A stretch of 17,605 nucleotides of DNA from contig DJHY01000013.1 in the NCBI GenBank assembly GCA_002433335.1, forward strand, positions 1-17,605, given 5' to 3'. A model generated the notes under the pieces. That model was not told the origin of the DNA, made no database searches, and saw only the letters and a list, made by a program, of their open reading frames with translations. Below are positions 1 to 8,236 of this stretch, in pieces (the stretch's first letter is position 1; each line of letters opens with the position of its first letter). Origin of the DNA: Rhodospirillaceae bacterium UBA6608. GTDB taxonomy: Bacteria > Pseudomonadota > Alphaproteobacteria > Rhodospirillales_A > Casp-alpha2. Both the position numbers and the translations under genes were made by a program.

Positions 1-33
1 CAGGCGCGTCAGTTCGGAATAGGTTCGGCTCAC
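1..33 (-). CDS. N-terminal fragment of an unidentified leftward gene
   Basis: Only the first 11 codons are inside the window. They read M(GTG)-S-R-T-Y-S-E-L-T-R-L and continue past the left edge. The start is supported by a strong Shine-Dalgarno sequence AGAGGAG at 41-47, seven bases before the GTG, and by a good promoter further upstream at 60-88. No ATG in this frame lies close upstream. Eleven residues are too few to name a family, so no function is assigned. The gene is divergent from tadD and need not belong to the pilus cluster. Confidence 0.55.
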   Translation of the reverse strand, partial: MSRTYSELTRL

Positions 34-59
34 GTCCGCTCTCCTCTGTCCAATAAACA

Positions 60-88
60 GTTATAGTTTCTCTTTCTTTTCGCAACAA
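60..88 (-). promoter_or_regulatory. Sigma-70-like promoter of the left-edge gene
   Basis: On the minus strand a -35 box TTGTTG (88-83) is followed by a 17-base spacer and a -10 box TATAAC (65-60). The GTG start of the left-edge gene lies about 27 bases downstream of the -10 box, with an AGAGGAG ribosome site between. The spacing and -10 match are good; the -35 match is moderate. The assignment is by sequence only. Confidence 0.45.
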
Positions 89-143
89 CGGCCTGCACAA
101 AATCGCGGGACCTATGGTCGGAATTTTCATCGCGGTGTAGGCT

Positions 144-965
144 ATGCCCATGAAAAAATTGCATGTCGCGATCGCCATCATTTCGCTTCTGCCCCTGAGC
201 GCCTGCGCCACGGGCGAGGTTCCGACGCCCGAGGAAATCAAACAGGAAAACGCGGAAAACCGCGCTCGCCAACTTGTCCGTGTGGGCGACGCAACCAAGG
301 CCGGTGGTGATGCCGCCTCGGCCCTGGCGTTTTACGAACGTGCCCGCCTTAAGCAACCGGACTGGCCGGAACCCTATGGCCGCATCGGGGACACCGCCCT
401 GGCCTTGGGCATGGCCGAGGAAGCCGCCGCCGCCTTTACCCGCCTGACGGAACTCACGCCGAACGACACGGCGGCGCATCTGAACCTGGGGCGGGCGTTG
501 ATTGCCCTCGACCGTCCGGCGGACGCCATCACCGCCTTCACCGCCGCGCGCGATCTGGCGCCCAAGGATCACCGCCCCCTCAATGGCCTGGGGATCGCCC
601 AGGACCTGTCGGGCAACCACGATGCAGCGCAGGCGCTGTATCGGGCCGGGCTGGCCTTGGCGGCGGATAGCCTGTCGCTTCAGAACAACCTGGGCCTGTC
701 GCTGGCCCTGGGCGGAAAGTTCGATGACGCGATCAAGGTCCTGGGCGATGCCGCCAAAAGCCCCAACGCAGGCCCCCGCGCCCGCCAGAACCTGGCCCTG
801 GTCTATGGCCTGTCCGGCGATATGGACCGCGCCGCCAAGATCGGCCGCCTGGACCTGAGCGAGGCCCAAGTGCGAAGCAACCTCAAACGCTACGAAGCCT
901 TGCGGGCATTGTCTGATAAGGCGCGTGCCCGCGCCGTCCACACCGGGCGGGATACGGACGGCTGA
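144..965 (+). CDS. tadD: TadD-type pilus assembly lipoprotein with TPR repeats
   Basis: This is a 273-residue secreted lipoprotein. A lysine-containing N-terminus and hydrophobic stretch end in the lipobox L18-S-A-C21, so the mature protein should be acylated and anchored in the envelope. From about residue 42 to 235 it is built of 34-residue TPR-like helical repeats (for example 76-107, 110-141, 144-175 and 178-209), with the usual Ala, Gly and Pro spacing. TadD proteins of Tad pilus systems have this design and are thought to help assemble or localise the outer-membrane secretin. The ATG at 144 gives MPMKK. The ATG at 150 is an equally likely start because the weak TAGG motif at 138-141 is better spaced from it. 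The gene points towards tadC, opposite to the rest of the cluster. The TadD name rests on architecture plus neighbourhood. Confidence 0.82.
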   Translation: MPMKKLHVAIAIISLLPLSACATGEVPTPEEIKQENAENRARQLVRVGDATKAGGDAASALAFYERARLKQPDWPEPYGRIGDTALALGMAEEAAAAFTRLTELTPNDTAAHLNLGRALIALDRPADAITAFTAARDLAPKDHRPLNGLGIAQDLSGNHDAAQALYRAGLALAADSLSLQNNLGLSLALGGKFDDAIKVLGDAAKSPNAGPRARQNLALVYGLSGDMDRAAKIGRLDLSEAQVRSNLKRYEALRALSDKARARAVHTGRDTDG

Positions 966-999
966 CGGCGTCAATTTACGACGTCTGAGCAATAGTCGA

Positions 1000-1028
1000 C
1001 CGGGAGACGGCACCCCTCCGTCTCCCGG
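1000..1028. terminator. Perfect 11-bp stem-loop between convergent tadD and tadC
   Basis: Positions 1000-1010 (CCGGGAGACGG) and 1018-1028 (CCGTCTCCCGG) are exact reverse complements around a 7-base loop. The hairpin lies 35 bases after the tadD stop and about 90 bases after the tadC stop, between converging genes, so it could end transcription from both sides. No run of T follows it on either strand, so it is not a classical intrinsic terminator. It may act as an RNA 3'-end stabiliser or with Rho. The rest of 966-1117 shows nothing else. Confidence 0.55.
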
Positions 1029-1117
1029 CCAGGTTCACCGCCCGACCCCTAAGTAGAGGCGGCTCACCCAATTCATCGTCCAATTCCGTTCGGTTCGCGT
1101 TCATGCGCATCGGACCC

Positions 1118-2098
1118 TCAATTCAGGCCACCCAGGCCGTCGATCGCGCTCAGGATCGCCGGGCCCAGCAGGACCACGAACAACGACGGCAGGATGAAAA
1201 CGATCAACGGCACGGTCAGAACCGCAGGTAGCCGCGCCGCCTTTTCCTCGGCCTTCATCATCCGGTCGTTACGGAATTCGGTGGACAGCACGCGCAGCGA
1301 CAAGGACAACGGCGTGCCGTATTTCTCGGTCTGTTGCAGGGTGTTGACCACGCCCCGGATCGACGCCAAGGCGGTTCGCTTGGCCAAATTATCCAGGGCC
1401 TGTCGGCGATCCGGCAGGAACCCAAGCTCGACCGCGCAAAGGCTTAGCTCTTCGGCCAATTCGGGACAGGCCGGGCCCGTTTCCCGCGCCACGCGGGTCA
1501 GCGCTGCATCCAGCGCCAGACCGGCCTCGGTACAAATCACCAGCAGGTCTAACGCATCCGGCAGGCCCTTCTGCATCGCCTGTTGGCGCTTCATACGGGC
1601 GTTGGTCACGAAGATTTCCGGCGCATAAGCCCCGACGACCACGGCGGCCAGGGCGATGAACAGCTTGCCCATGGGCGGCAGGGCCCAGATCCCGGCGACG
1701 TAGACCAGCAGAACCGCAACCGCGCCCAAAGCGAACGGCAAGGCCATCTTGGCGAACAGGTAAATCACCAGGGCATCCTTGGACCGGTGCCCGGCCTGCG
1801 CCAGACGCAGGGTAATGGCGTCGGCCTGACGCGTTTTCAGGAGTTTCAGGCGTTCGGCCACGCGGCGCATGAAATCGACGGTCGTTTCCCGCCGCCGCGC
1901 CCGGTTGCCTTGGGTCGCCAACATCGCCTGGCGCAGCTCATCCCGGTGCGTACCGACGCTTTTGACCCGCCGGGCCATCGGGTCGCGAACCAGAAGCGCG
2001 CTCCACACGGCATAGACGGCAAAGCCTGCCGCCCCCGCAGCCATCAGAACGATGGCGTCGCCGCCGCCCAATCCGGGAATGAGGTCGAGCAGGTTCAT
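1118..2098 (-). CDS. tadC: TadC, inner-membrane platform protein of the Tad pilus (T2SSF family)
   Basis: This 326-residue membrane protein belongs to the type II secretion F (GspF-like) family. Hydrophobic segments lie at about 14-37, 110-136, 142-163 and 289-316. The cytoplasmic T2SSF domain lies between about 170 and 290, with the family pattern LPDALDLLVICTEAGLALDAAL (split here as 179-190 and 191-200) and TEKYGTPLSLSLR at 257-269. In Tad systems TadB and TadC together form the platform on which the TadA ATPase drives pilin extraction. The start codon overlaps the tadB stop in an ATGA, indicating translational coupling. It is the last gene of the leftward cluster. Being downstream of a shorter-linker TadB and of similar length supports TadC over TadB. 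Confidence 0.93.
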   Translation of the reverse strand: MNLLDLIPGLGGGDAIVLMAAGAAGFAVYAVWSALLVRDPMARRVKSVGTHRDELRQAMLATQGNRARRRETTVDFMRRVAERLKLLKTRQADAITLRLAQAGHRSKDALVIYLFAKMALPFALGAVAVLLVYVAGIWALPPMGKLFIALAAVVVGAYAPEIFVTNARMKRQQAMQKGLPDALDLLVICTEAGLALDAALTRVARETGPACPELAEELSLCAVELGFLPDRRQALDNLAKRTALASIRGVVNTLQQTEKYGTPLSLSLRVLSTEFRNDRMMKAEEKAARLPAVLTVPLIVFILPSLFVVLLGPAILSAIDGLGGLN

Positions 2099-3069
2099 AT
2101 CTCGAACCTCACCATCTTGGCCATGACCAGGATTCCCGAGCCCATGGCCCCCAACCCCGCCGCCAGCATCAAGCGGCCGCGCGGGTCGGTGAACAGCACG
2201 GTCTCGTACTCGGGGTTCATCAGATAGATGATGCAGAACATCAGAAACGGCAGCGCGCCCAAGATCATGGCGCTGGCCTTGGCCTCGGACGACATCGCCT
2301 TGATCTTCAGGCGCATCTGCTTGCGGCGGCGCAGGATTTCCGAGAGATTTCCAAGGGTTTCAGCCAGGTTACCGCCCGTTTCCTGCTGCACCGACAAGCT
2401 GACGACAAAGAATTTGAACTCGGCGATATCCAGGCGGTGCGCCGCTGCCCACAGGGCTTCGTTGACCTTGGACCCGAACTTGATCTCGTCCGTGATACGG
2501 CGGAACTCACCACCCACCGGGTCCGGCAGTTCCCGGCCCACGGCCTTGATGCATTCCGTGACCGGCAGGCCCGAGCGCAAGCCGCGCACCATCAGGTCGA
2601 TGGCGTCGGGGAACAGATCGTTGAAGTTGGCCGTCCGTTTCTTGGCCATGCCGGAAACGACGATATGCGGCAGCAACAGTCCGGTCGCGATGGCCAACAG
2701 GACCGCGACCGCCGGGTTAAGATGCAGGCCGAAGAAGCATCCCGCGAAGACCGCGATCGCCAGCCCGGCCGAGACGGATATATAGGCGCTGACGGAAATC
2801 CGCCGCCCGGTTCGCGACAATCGACGACGCAGGGTATCGATGCGCGGCAGCATCTGCGCCAGGGCTTTGTCCAACCCTTTGCCGCCCGTGTCGTCGCGAC
2901 GAAGGTTCACGACCGCGCCGGGCGCCATCAACGGCCCCGCCTTGGCGCCCGAGACGGCACGGACCCGACGCGCCAGGGTACGCGCCTGCCGCCCCCGCCC
3001 CGCCCCCAGGGCGACCCAAGCGGTGACCAGCGTCACGAACACGCCAACAGCAATCAGCAGGATGTCCAT
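2095..3069 (-). CDS. tadB: TadB, inner-membrane platform protein of the Tad pilus (T2SSF family)
   Basis: This 324-residue membrane protein is the partner of TadC. It has an N-terminal membrane anchor (3-22), a basic linker (about 25-95), two membrane segments (98-136), a T2SSF domain at about 147-265 containing FPDAIDLMVRGLRSGLPV (153-170) and VQQETGGNLAETLGNLS (227-243), and a C-terminal pair of membrane segments (267-285, 299-320). The frame is open for 44 codons further upstream, into the tadA region. I place the start at the ATG at 3069 because it begins the hydrophobic anchor, is preceded by GGGAGGA, and lies 7 bases after the tadA stop, whereas the longer version would overlap tadA by more than 120 bases and begin with a non-hydrophobic stretch. 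The stop overlaps the tadC start. Confidence 0.93.
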   Translation of the reverse strand: MDILLIAVGVFVTLVTAWVALGAGRGRQARTLARRVRAVSGAKAGPLMAPGAVVNLRRDDTGGKGLDKALAQMLPRIDTLRRRLSRTGRRISVSAYISVSAGLAIAVFAGCFFGLHLNPAVAVLLAIATGLLLPHIVVSGMAKKRTANFNDLFPDAIDLMVRGLRSGLPVTECIKAVGRELPDPVGGEFRRITDEIKFGSKVNEALWAAAHRLDIAEFKFFVVSLSVQQETGGNLAETLGNLSEILRRRKQMRLKIKAMSSEAKASAMILGALPFLMFCIIYLMNPEYETVLFTDPRGRLMLAAGLGAMGSGILVMAKMVRFEI

Positions 3070-3076
3070 CTCTGGC

Positions 3077-4732
3077 CTATCCTCCCTGCTTGCTTGAGTG
3101 GTCGGGCTGGGACATGGCTTCCAACAACGCCTTTTCCAAACCGAAGTATTTTGCGTTGGCGGCGAAAGCCGGGCGCAGGCCCGAGGACTTGAAGCTGCCA
3201 TACAGCTTGCCGTCGGCGTCTTCGCCTTCGAATTCGAAAGTAAACAGGTCCTGGGTGGTGACGACCTCGCCCTCCATGCCCACGACCTCGGTGATATGGG
3301 TGATGCGGCGCACCCCGTCGCGCATGCGGGCGATTTGGACGATCATGTTGACCGCGCCGGCGATCTGCGAGCGCACGGCCTCGTTCGGCAGCTTTACTCC
3401 GGCCATGGCGACCATGTTCTCCAATCGCGTCAGGGCCTCGCGCGGGCGGTTGGCGTGAATGGTGCAGAGCGAGCCGTCATGGCCGGTGTTCATGGCCTGC
3501 AGCATGTCCAGCGCCTCACCGGCGCGAATTTCACCCAGGATGATCCGGTCCGGGCGCATGCGCAGGCAGTTCTTGACCAATTCGCGCTGGGTAATCTCGC
3601 CCTCGCCTTCCAGGTTGGCGGGGCGGGTTTCCAGGCGCACCACATGGGGCTGCTGCAATTGCAGTTCCGCCGCGTCCTCGATGGTCACGATGCGCTCGCC
3701 GGGGTCGATCATCCGCGACAAAGCGTTCAACAGCGTCGTCTTGCCCGACCCCGTGCCGCCGGAAATGATGATGTTCAGGCGCGACCGCCCGGCAATCCGC
3801 AGCACCGTCGCCATGGCGGGCGACAAATTGTTCTGCGCCTCCATCTTTTCCATCGTGATCTTCTGCTTGGCGAATTTCCGGATCGAGATCGAAGGACCGT
3901 CGATCGCCAGCGGCGGAATGATGACGTTGACGCGCGAGCCATCAGCCAAGCGCGCATCGCACAACGGCGAGGTTTCATCGACGCGCCGCCCGATCGCCGA
4001 GACGATGCGCTGCGCCACGTTCAGAACATGGGCATTGTCGCGGAACCGGACGTCGGCCAGTTCCAGACGCCCGCCGCGTTCGACGTAAACCTGGTCCGGG
4101 CCGTTGACCATGATGTCGGTGACTTTCTCGTCGGCCAACAGCGGCTCCAACGGGCCCAGGCCCAACATGTCGTGGAGCAGCATGGTCACCAGATCGCGCT
4201 GCTCGATCAGATTCAGGTGAAGCTTTTCCTCGGCCAGGATTTCGCCGATCAGGTCGGTCACCTGACGGGCCAATTCGGCGCGTGGCAGTTCCGCCGCCTT
4301 GGACACGTCCATCCGCTCCATCAGCATCGGCTGCACGCGTTCCTTGGCCAGCCCCACAGGATTGGGGACGGACACCCTGCCGCTTTCTTCCTCGGCCTGG
4401 GGAAGCGCCAGCAGTCGGTTCAACATCTCGGTGATGGCGTCGCGCCGCTCGCCCTCGGCCAGGGTCTCGCCGGACATCGACAATTCCGCATCCAGGATGA
4501 CGCCGATACAGGCTGCCTGATCGCCGCGCGAATAATCCTTTTGCAGAAGCTCTTTCGCCCCGATCCGCACGCTCGGCCAGACCTTGTCGACGGCCCGTTC
4601 GATCGCTTCGGGCCGGTAGTCTTCCGCAACCTCGGCTTCGGCTTCCTCGGGCTGAGCCGGGCCGCACGGGGCCGGTGCCCGGCGGGATTCCAGGGCGACG
4701 ACTTTGGAGGTATTGCGGCGGCCGAAGCTCAT
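3077..4732 (-). CDS. cpaF: TadA/CpaF, Tad pilus assembly ATPase (secretion ATPase family)
   Basis: This 551-residue cytoplasmic hexameric ATPase energises Flp pilus assembly. Visible motifs in order are the N-terminal VTDIMVNGPDQVYVERGG (204-221), Walker A GGTGSGKT (325-332, catalytic K331), the Asp box TIEDAAEL (350-357), Walker B-type RIILGEIRAGEALD (396-409, with E401), and the His box TGHDGSLCTIHAN (416-428). These are the diagnostic elements of the CpaF/TadA branch of the GspE-VirB11 ATPases. The charged N-terminal 170 residues before the core make the protein slightly long but are common in alphaproteobacterial CpaF. The ATG overlaps the tadZ TGA by 4 bases, and tadB follows after 7 bases. 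It should interact with the cytoplasmic faces of TadB and TadC. Confidence 0.96.
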   Translation of the reverse strand: MSFGRRNTSKVVALESRRAPAPCGPAQPEEAEAEVAEDYRPEAIERAVDKVWPSVRIGAKELLQKDYSRGDQAACIGVILDAELSMSGETLAEGERRDAITEMLNRLLALPQAEEESGRVSVPNPVGLAKERVQPMLMERMDVSKAAELPRAELARQVTDLIGEILAEEKLHLNLIEQRDLVTMLLHDMLGLGPLEPLLADEKVTDIMVNGPDQVYVERGGRLELADVRFRDNAHVLNVAQRIVSAIGRRVDETSPLCDARLADGSRVNVIIPPLAIDGPSISIRKFAKQKITMEKMEAQNNLSPAMATVLRIAGRSRLNIIISGGTGSGKTTLLNALSRMIDPGERIVTIEDAAELQLQQPHVVRLETRPANLEGEGEITQRELVKNCLRMRPDRIILGEIRAGEALDMLQAMNTGHDGSLCTIHANRPREALTRLENMVAMAGVKLPNEAVRSQIAGAVNMIVQIARMRDGVRRITHITEVVGMEGEVVTTQDLFTFEFEGEDADGKLYGSFKSSGLRPAFAANAKYFGLEKALLEAMSQPDHSSKQGG

Positions 4733-5961
4733 TTGCGGCCCCCCAAGATCATGCCGAACAGGGATTTACCACCCATCGCCTCGTCATCGCCGAGGGCAAG
4801 GTCACGCGCCATCGCGGCGAATACCCGGGCCGCCTTGGCCCGGGGGGCCAAATGGACCATCGGCTTGCCCAGGGCCATGGCCTGCGCCTGAGCCTTGGTT
4901 TCATCGGGCAGGACATAGGCCGGTTTCGGCAGGCCCGCCTTGATCGCGTCGGCAACGGCCAGCTCGCCGTTCTTCGCCGCCCCGCCCTTGTTCAAGATGA
5001 TCTCGACCGGTAGTTCGGATTGGGTCCGGGCATCGACCGCTTCCTTCAGGCGCAGGGCATCGCGCAGCCCGGCCAATGTCGGCTCGGTCACCAACAACAG
5101 GCGGTCCAGACGCGCCAGATGTTCCGCCAACCGCCAACGCGGCAGGTCGACCACCACCTGATCGAACGCGCCCGAAAGCAGATCGAACAGAACGTCCAGG
5201 GCGCCATCGGCAATGGCCGGCTCAATGGCCACATCTTCCTCTCCCGCCAGCAGCGACAGGTTGTCGGACGCCCGCACCATGGCGCGCTCCATGAACAGGC
5301 TGTCGATGCGGCCCGGGTTATCCAGCGCCTCCTTGAAACCGCGACCCGGCTCCAGGTCCAGCATCATCGCGGCGGTCCCGAAACGCAGGTCCAGATCGAC
5401 CAAGGCGCATTTACCGGGCGCCTCGACCGACAAAGCCCAGGCCAGATTGACCGCGACCGTGCTGGCCCCTGCCCCGCCGCGGGCGGAGACAACGCCGACC
5501 ACGGCGCCACGCCGGGCCGGGTCGATCTGCGCCACAGCCGGTGCTTGATCTTCGGCAGCGGCCAATCGCTCGAACGCGTCGGCCAATTGAATTGCGGCGA
5601 CCGGCTTGACCAGATAATCGGCGACGCCCAGGTCGATCAAACGGCGATAGGTTGCAACGTCATTGACGGCACCCAGCACCAGAACCCGGGTATCGGGATG
5701 GCAGAGATCGGCGAAAGCATTGATAGCGGCAATCGGGTCTTCCTGATCGGACAGGTCCAGCACCAGATAGCGGGCCGGAACCACATCGGCCAGTGCAGCC
5801 AGGGCCGCCTGGGTATCCCCGACATAGACTTCGCCCGTGAAGCCGGCGTCCTGGGCTGCGCGTTCGACCAGGGTGCGGGTGACCTCGTCGGCAACGAAGG
5901 CCATGAAGGGCTTTCCCGGGGCAGTAACGGCAACCGCCCGTTCCGGTGCGGGGCTGCTCAT
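4729..5961 (-). CDS. cpaE: TadZ/CpaE, pilus-localising protein (receiver-like plus MinD/ParA-like domains)
   Basis: This 410-residue cytoplasmic protein of the TadZ/CpaE family positions the Tad machine, typically at a cell pole. Residues about 18-135 form a receiver-like fold that retains D25-E26, D69 and K119 in the usual places; the Thr/Ser position after strand 4 is Gly-Ala (97-98). Residues about 150-395 are MinD/ParA-like, with a deviant P-loop ARGGAGASTVA (160-170) and DLDLRFGTAAMMLDLEP (189-205). The usual P-loop lysine is alanine (A166) and the signature lysine is arginine (R161). The frame is open 88 codons further upstream, but the ATG at 5961 has GGGAGG in front, begins at the expected N-terminus and overlaps the cpaD stop as ATGA. 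The stop overlaps the cpaF start in the same way. Confidence 0.92.
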   Translation of the reverse strand: MSSPAPERAVAVTAPGKPFMAFVADEVTRTLVERAAQDAGFTGEVYVGDTQAALAALADVVPARYLVLDLSDQEDPIAAINAFADLCHPDTRVLVLGAVNDVATYRRLIDLGVADYLVKPVAAIQLADAFERLAAAEDQAPAVAQIDPARRGAVVGVVSARGGAGASTVAVNLAWALSVEAPGKCALVDLDLRFGTAAMMLDLEPGRGFKEALDNPGRIDSLFMERAMVRASDNLSLLAGEEDVAIEPAIADGALDVLFDLLSGAFDQVVVDLPRWRLAEHLARLDRLLLVTEPTLAGLRDALRLKEAVDARTQSELPVEIILNKGGAAKNGELAVADAIKAGLPKPAYVLPDETKAQAQAMALGKPMVHLAPRAKAARVFAAMARDLALGDDEAMGGKSLFGMILGGRK

Positions 5962-6683
5962 TTGTCGCCTCCCTCGCCGCCGGAATCCTGGCCGGAGCCA
6001 TCGGCCGGCGCCGCCGATGTCGACTCTCCCAGAAGCGGCTTGGTCTCGCCCGTGCGATACCGTTGGATACTCAGGACTTGGGCCTCGCCGTCGCCCAGCC
6101 CGGCGCTGCGGCCCTGAACCAAATCGCCCGGATTGGCAACCATCAGCCCAAGGTTGACCGCGGATGCGCACCCCCAGTTCGACGACGGCTGGTTCGAATG
6201 GGTAATGCCGCCGCGACCAGTCCAATCCGGACAGCCGGGCAAGGTCACCTGGTAACGGTGAACGACCAGACGCACCGCGTCCGACGGCATCTTCGGATCG
6301 TCGTCGATAACAAGACCGGACGACAATTGTTTGAGCTTCAGATAGGCCGCGACCCGTACCGCCCGATCGCGCGCCAGATCGCCGCCCCCGGCGGGAACGG
6401 CGACTTCAAGGGCATCGGCCCGATCCACGCCCTGACGGGTGAGGAAGGCGTCGATATCCTGCGCCGCCGCCGGATCCAGCGTCACATAGCCCGGGGCAAA
6501 GGGCACCATATGCGCGATTGCCACCGGCTGAACCCGGGGTTCGCGCGTCGGCTGCGGGTCATAGGGCGCATAAGCCTTGAAATCGGGGATGTGATCGCAA
6601 GCCCCCAGCAGTGCCAAACAGATCAGACCGATCCAGGCCGGTTTGCGGGTGTTGCCGGGAATTCGGTGGTTCGGGGTCTTCAT
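5958..6683 (-). CDS. cpaD: CpaD, Tad pilus outer-membrane-associated lipoprotein
   Basis: This 241-residue exported protein has a lipobox L26-G-A-C29 after a basic and hydrophobic leader, so it is a predicted lipoprotein. It carries CpaD-family hallmarks: LPGCPDW (148-154), SSNWGCASAVNLGLMVANP (167-185) and DLVQGR (187-192). C151 and C172 could form a disulfide. CpaD (RcpB in other Tad systems) works with the secretin CpaC at the outer membrane. AGGAG lies seven bases before the ATG. A 52-base spacer without obvious structure separates it from cpaC, and its stop overlaps the tadZ start. The last 20 residues are low-complexity Gly/Ser/Asp/Glu and probably disordered. Confidence 0.92.
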   Translation of the reverse strand: MKTPNHRIPGNTRKPAWIGLICLALLGACDHIPDFKAYAPYDPQPTREPRVQPVAIAHMVPFAPGYVTLDPAAAQDIDAFLTRQGVDRADALEVAVPAGGGDLARDRAVRVAAYLKLKQLSSGLVIDDDPKMPSDAVRLVVHRYQVTLPGCPDWTGRGGITHSNQPSSNWGCASAVNLGLMVANPGDLVQGRSAGLGDGEAQVLSIQRYRTGETKPLLGESTSAAPADGSGQDSGGEGGDK

Positions 6684-6735
6684 AACAACGCTCCTGGGGT
6701 TTGAAGTCGTTGGGGGATAGGGGTGGTTCCTGGTC

Positions 6736-8223
6736 TCAGTCCTCGAATGCGAAGCCGACCGGGCCGATCAGGCCGCGACCGTCCTTGGTCACGGTCTTGG
6801 GCTTGCCTGGGGCGTCGGCATGGCGGCCGGTCGATCCGCCGATAATCCGTTCGATGTCGTGCGGGGCTTGATAGCCGTCGGTCGGCGCGGCCAGCTTGCG
6901 GCGCGACGTCGGCTTGACGATGTAGGGGGTGACGATGATGACCAGTTCCGATTCTTCGCGTTGGAAGCGATCTGATTTGAACAACCCACCCAGCACCGGG
7001 ACATCGCCCAGCCCGGGAAATTCGGAAATGCTATGGGTCACGTTGTTCTGAATAAGCCCGGCGATGGCGAAGCTCTGGCCGCTGCCCAGCTCAATCGTCG
7101 TCTCGGCCCGCCGGGTCGTCAGCGACGGCACCTGGAAATTGTTCAACACCACGGAATTGGTGTTGGACAGCTGGCTGACCTCCGGCTTCACGTGCAGATT
7201 GATGCGATCCCCGGCAATGGTCGGGGTAAAGGCCAGCGACACGCCGAATTCCTTGAAATGGATGACCACGCGATCCTGTCCTTCGGGCACCAGGATCGGG
7301 AACTCCCCGCCGGCCAGGAAGCTCGCCGTCTCGCCGGACATGGCGGTCAGGTTCGGTTCGGCCAGGACGGTGACCAAGCCCTCTTCCTCAAGCGCGTCGA
7401 TGACCCCATTGACGTCCAGCGTGAACCGGCCGCTATCGGCCGAGAACGGTCCCGGATTGGCCGTCAGGGTATGGGTCACCAGGGTCGAGGCAAAGGGATT
7501 GGCCGTGGCGATGCCGAAAGCGAAAGCGCCGATCGAGCCGACCGCGTTCCAATTAAAGCCCAGTTGCTTGTCGATGTCGCGCGACACCTCGGCGACCCGA
7601 ACCCTCAGGTTGACCTGGTTCGGCGCATCCACGCCCAGACGGTTGATGACGTTTTCCGGCGCACCGGCAAAGGAGGCAGCCAGGCGGCGAATATCCTCGG
7701 CCTTGCTGGCCGACGGCACGACACCGTCGACGATCAAAGCCCCGTCGATGCTGTCGACCGTGACGTCCTGATCCGGGGCCAGTTTGGCGATGGCGCGGCG
7801 CAGGCGGGACAGGTTATGCCCGACCGAGATATCGACGTTGGCCAGGACCCGCTCGGCCTGATCCACGGCATAAAGCGTCGTTTCACCCGGGGCCTTGGCG
7901 AACAGATAGACCAGCGAGGGCGATTTGACCTGAACGTCGGCGATCCTGGGGTCAGCGATGAACACGGTCGAGGCCGGGCGTTCCAATCGAACGAGGCGAC
8001 CCTTGTTGACCTCCATCTTGATGTTCTGGCCGGCGGGGCTGATCACCTCGAACCGCCCGGCGGTCACGCCCTGCGCCTCGGCGAAGGCGGCCAGGGGCGG
8101 CGCGAACAGAAGGACGATCAGCAGCGCCAATAGCACCCCCGCCGCCAGGATCAGGCGCGTCCAACGTTTGACCTCGCGGGCCTGGGGGCGTTGATCGAAG
8201 ATATCCATTGCCGACGTACGCAT
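6736..8223 (-). CDS. cpaC: CpaC, outer-membrane secretin of the Tad pilus
   Basis: This 495-residue secretin forms the channel through which the Flp pilus leaves the cell. A hydrophobic signal segment (about 24-48) follows a basic n-region. A secretin N-terminal domain lies at about 67-137, a BON-like domain at about 145-198 with DSIDGALIVDGVV (157-169), and the secretin domain at about 281-437. Diagnostic stretches are VTVLAEPNLTAMSGETASFL (284-303), EFPGLGDVPVLGGLF (401-415) and SELVIIVTPYIVKP (425-438). I chose the ATG at 8223 because GAGGAG, overlapping the cpaB stop, is nine bases upstream; the frame stays open for 34 more codons into cpaB, and ATG 8208 is a possible shorter start. The gap to cpaB is 13 bases. 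Confidence 0.94.
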   Translation of the reverse strand: MRTSAMDIFDQRPQAREVKRWTRLILAAGVLLALLIVLLFAPPLAAFAEAQGVTAGRFEVISPAGQNIKMEVNKGRLVRLERPASTVFIADPRIADVQVKSPSLVYLFAKAPGETTLYAVDQAERVLANVDISVGHNLSRLRRAIAKLAPDQDVTVDSIDGALIVDGVVPSASKAEDIRRLAASFAGAPENVINRLGVDAPNQVNLRVRVAEVSRDIDKQLGFNWNAVGSIGAFAFGIATANPFASTLVTHTLTANPGPFSADSGRFTLDVNGVIDALEEEGLVTVLAEPNLTAMSGETASFLAGGEFPILVPEGQDRVVIHFKEFGVSLAFTPTIAGDRINLHVKPEVSQLSNTNSVVLNNFQVPSLTTRRAETTIELGSGQSFAIAGLIQNNVTHSISEFPGLGDVPVLGGLFKSDRFQREESELVIIVTPYIVKPTSRRKLAAPTDGYQAPHDIERIIGGSTGRHADAPGKPKTVTKDGRGLIGPVGFAFED

Positions 8224-8236
8224 CTCGGTCCGCTCC

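Noticed and set aside
3098..4891. A 597-codon open frame on the plus strand opposite tadA, and similar long plus-strand frames opposite tadB, tadZ, cpaC and cpaB
   Set aside because: They are opposite firmly identified genes, have His/Gln/Arg-rich composition with no motifs, and arise from the third-position GC bias of the true strand.
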